Source: Candidatus Bathyarchaeota archaeon
Lineage (GTDB): Archaea; Thermoproteota; Bathyarchaeia; RBG-16-48-13; GCA-020355125
Assembly (NCBI GenBank): GCA_030617005.1
Contig: JAUWWH010000045.1
Span: forward strand, 1 to 6,968
DNA: 6,968 nucleotides
Reading direction: 5' to 3'
A model generated the notes under the pieces. The model was not told the origin of the DNA. It was given only the letters and a program-made list of their open reading frames with translations, and did not search any database. This document shows, one piece after another, positions 5,564 to 6,968 of the stretch. Both the position numbers and the translations under genes were made by a program. Positions within the stretch are counted from its first letter, which is position 1. Every line of letters begins with the position of its first letter.

Positions 5564-6526
5564 TCAAGTGTCAATCTTAATTCTTTTATCCATATTATCC
5601 ATCTGCATATCATAGAGCATTGCGAATGATAGGAATTGTATTCCGATGATGAAGATCAGTAGAGAAAGTACTCCTCTTACGAATAGGCTTCCTCCTAAAA
5701 TATATTTATAATGTAAAGCGTATACTCCAGTTATGAAGCCGATGGGTGTTAATATGATCCCAAGAATGTAAAAGAAGACGAGAGGATTGAAGCTTAAGAT
5801 TATATACTTCATCTTTAACCTCCAGAAGAAGTTTTTAAGAAGCATGAGAGATATTTTAACTATGTATGTACTATACTTTATTGAAGATTTTTCGCTTCCA
5901 TATCGCGCAGGCACGGGGACATCAACAACTCTTAATCCATAAACATTTAGCTTCACTAAAATATCGTTACAGTAACCATACCAAGGATAGATTGAATCAA
6001 GTTCTAACCGCTCTAAAGCATTTCTTGATATGGCAGTGTAACCGTTTTGAGGATCCATTATCTGCCAGTAGCCTGAAGCTATCTTAGTTAGAAAAGTTAG
6101 AATTGAGTTTCCGAAAAACCTCCACTTCCCCATCCCTATTCTATATCTTGGACTCAATAGTCTATTCGCTTTAACATAGTCAGCTCTTCCATTAATGATT
6201 GGTTCTAAGAGATCTGGTAGGAAAGAAGCGTTCATCTGGTTGTCTCCAGCCATAACAACAGCGATATCCATTCTATCTTGAAGAGCCTTCTTATATCCAG
6301 TGACTATAGCAACCCCTACTCCTCCATTTTCTTCGTGTTTCATGCAAATAATTCTAGGGTCTTCCTCTGCGATCTTTCGCATTACCTCGTAAGTTCTGTC
6401 AGGGGATCCGTCGTCCACCGCATATATTCTGTCAACATATTCTGGGATGGACGAAAGAGTCTCCTCGATTAACTCTTCTTCCTTGTAAGCTGGAACAACT
6501 ACAGCGATCTTTTTGTTCTTATACAA
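5564..6526 (-). CDS. Family 2 glycosyltransferase, polyprenyl-phosphate (DPM1-like) type, with two C-terminal membrane segments
   Basis: This 320-residue protein is a GT-A-fold family 2 glycosyltransferase, expected to transfer a sugar from a nucleotide donor to a polyprenyl-phosphate carrier at the inner face of the membrane. Visible motifs are VPAYKEEE (11-18), VDDGSPDRT (37-45), NGGVGVAI (67-74), the metal/acceptor region AGDNQMN (93-99), DPQNGYTAISRNAL (158-171) and RYGSEKSSIKY (208-218). These match the DPM1/DPG-synthase-like group. Hydrophobic segments at about 242-268 and 282-305 are two C-terminal membrane helices, followed by a charged tail. The usual GDGQM-type motif reads GDNQM here, probably a harmless variant. 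The start is TTG at 6526: an in-frame stop lies a few codons upstream and no ATG fits ahead of the first beta strand. No Shine-Dalgarno is visible, so translation may be coupled to the gene 27 bases upstream. The transferred sugar cannot be told from sequence. Confidence 0.9.
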   Translation of the reverse strand: MYKNKKIAVVVPAYKEEELIEETLSSIPEYVDRIYAVDDGSPDRTYEVMRKIAEEDPRIICMKHEENGGVGVAIVTGYKKALQDRMDIAVVMAGDNQMNASFLPDLLEPIINGRADYVKANRLLSPRYRIGMGKWRFFGNSILTFLTKIASGYWQIMDPQNGYTAISRNALERLELDSIYPWYGYCNDILVKLNVYGLRVVDVPVPARYGSEKSSIKYSTYIVKISLMLLKNFFWRLKMKYIILSFNPLVFFYILGIILTPIGFITGVYALHYKYILGGSLFVRGVLSLLIFIIGIQFLSFAMLYDMQMDNMDKRIKIDT

Positions 6527-6553
6527 ATTTGAACTAAGCCACTATGTTCATAT

Positions 6554-6940
6554 TTAATTCCAGCCTGAAGTGTTATTGGCATTGGTTATGCCTAAATATC
6601 TAGCGAAGTTTTTATCCAGATTCCAAGCTGAAGCTTCTTCATATCCCCAGCTTACGGCTATCCTGCTTATTTTCCCTGCAAGGTTGTAACCTGTTTGGGT
6701 AATCCGCATTAAAAACTTGCTTTTAAGCGTTTTTAAGAGTTTACATACTATGCGGCTGATGATTAGGGCTAGCTTTGAACTTTGAATTATGTCCACGCAT
6801 CTTATCGTCAAATCTATAATACTTCTCTCAATCTTCGGTAAAACCCTGTACCATACATGTTTCCTCACCGCTTTCCTCTTTAAATGAGCCAACCAATCCC
6901 CAGTCATCAAACGCTTCAAATCATTATTATAACTCATCAT
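6554..6940 (-). CDS. Small basic helical protein of unknown function (archaeal-type conserved hypothetical)
   Basis: This gene encodes 128 residues and I cannot assign a function. The protein is rich in Lys/Arg and Trp and looks mostly alpha-helical. A motif GDWLAHLKRKA lies at about residues 14-24, a VWYRVL-KIER segment at 29-39, a long amphipathic helical stretch at about 40-95, and SWGYEEASAW at 97-106 followed by ARYLGI at 113-118. There is no signal peptide, clear membrane span or catalytic motif. From memory it resembles small conserved proteins in uncultured archaea, especially in the GDW-AHLKRKA and RYLG parts, but I cannot name a family. The ATG at 6940 is chosen because GGAG (6950-6947) sits six bases upstream; a second ATG follows at 6937. 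The family 2 glycosyltransferase starts 27 bases downstream, so co-expression is likely. The last eight residues (ANNTSGWN) look like a non-conserved tail. Confidence 0.72.
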   Translation of the reverse strand: MMSYNNDLKRLMTGDWLAHLKRKAVRKHVWYRVLPKIERSIIDLTIRCVDIIQSSKLALIISRIVCKLLKTLKSKFLMRITQTGYNLAGKISRIAVSWGYEEASAWNLDKNFARYLGITNANNTSGWN

Positions 6941-6946
6941 AATCTA

Positions 6947-6950
6947 CTCC
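6947..6950 (-). promoter_or_regulatory. Shine-Dalgarno GGAG before the small helical protein
   Basis: The coding strand reads GGAG six bases before the ATG at 6940. It is the best-spaced ribosome-binding site before an intact gene in the window and fixes that start. The other intact genes have weak or no recognisable Shine-Dalgarno. Confidence 0.6.
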
Positions 6951-6968
6951 ATAACATAATTTCATCAT

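Noticed and set aside
5866..6087. Plus-strand ORF of 73 codons
   Set aside because: It is antisense to conserved family 2 glycosyltransferase motifs, so it is a shadow frame.
6278..6472. Plus-strand ORF of 64 codons
   Set aside because: It is antisense to the conserved N-terminal part of the family 2 glycosyltransferase.
6927..6968. Possible 3' end of an upstream minus-strand gene, open from the window edge to TAA at 6929-6927
   Set aside because: Only 13 sense codons are visible (ending CYGVDYDEL), overlapping the start of the small helical protein. Too short to separate from chance.
1..6968. Search for CRISPR repeats, tRNA/rRNA genes, insertion-sequence ends or transposase remnants
   Set aside because: No regularly spaced repeats, cloverleaf-like stretches, terminal inverted repeats or transposase motifs were seen by eye on either strand.

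Overview
The window is one strand of an archaeal-type surface-polysaccharide or glycoconjugate gene cluster. All genes that can be supported lie on the minus strand, so the transcriptional order runs from base 6968 down to base 1. The DNA is AT-rich. An archaeal host is inferred from four things: a DUF354-family protein directly beside a UDP-sugar 2-epimerase, an epimerase with archaeal-type sequence, a small basic helical protein of a kind I associate with archaea, and a cut-off membrane protein with a 'GYE-SIY--TP--FW' start that I associate with archaeal glycosylation loci. This is recognition from memory, not a database search, and no rRNA or other taxonomic marker is present.

Layout in order of transcription: (1) 6940-6554, a small basic helical protein of unknown function with a good Shine-Dalgarno. 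(2) 6526-5564, a family 2 glycosyltransferase of the polyprenyl-phosphate (DPM1-like) type with two C-terminal membrane segments. (3) 5563-5436, a 128-base spacer, the largest in the window, with three copies of ATGTGA in alternating orientation, a TATA-like stretch and a possible 27-residue ORF. (4) 5435-4341, a DUF354 GT-B-like protein. (5) 4339-3260, a non-hydrolysing UDP-N-acetylglucosamine-type 2-epimerase. (6) 3270-2059, an intact family 4 glycosyltransferase. (7) 2050-962, a second family 4 glycosyltransferase broken by two frameshifts, with a possible third at its start. (8) 968-173, a class I SAM-dependent methyltransferase broken by an in-frame TAG and by a frameshift at a run of nine A. 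(9) 158 to the window edge, the start of a membrane protein.

A coherent reading is that the epimerase makes a ManNAc-type nucleotide sugar, the family 2 enzyme charges a polyprenyl-phosphate carrier or starts a lipid-linked glycan, and the DUF354 protein and family 4 enzymes extend it. The methyltransferase would have decorated it, and the edge membrane protein may belong to membrane-side assembly or transfer. Gene spacing is tight (overlaps or gaps under 30 bases, except the one spacer), which suggests one or two operons.

The most notable feature is that all visible damage is confined to two adjacent genes (about 2075-173), while about 4.5 kb upstream reads cleanly. This looks like local loss of a variable glycan-extension/methylation step, or on/off variation at the A9 run, although sequencing error cannot be excluded. 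I found no CRISPR array, RNA gene, insertion sequence or phage gene, and no clear evidence of a wholly new system. The least characterised intact parts are the DUF354 protein, the small first protein and the spacer.
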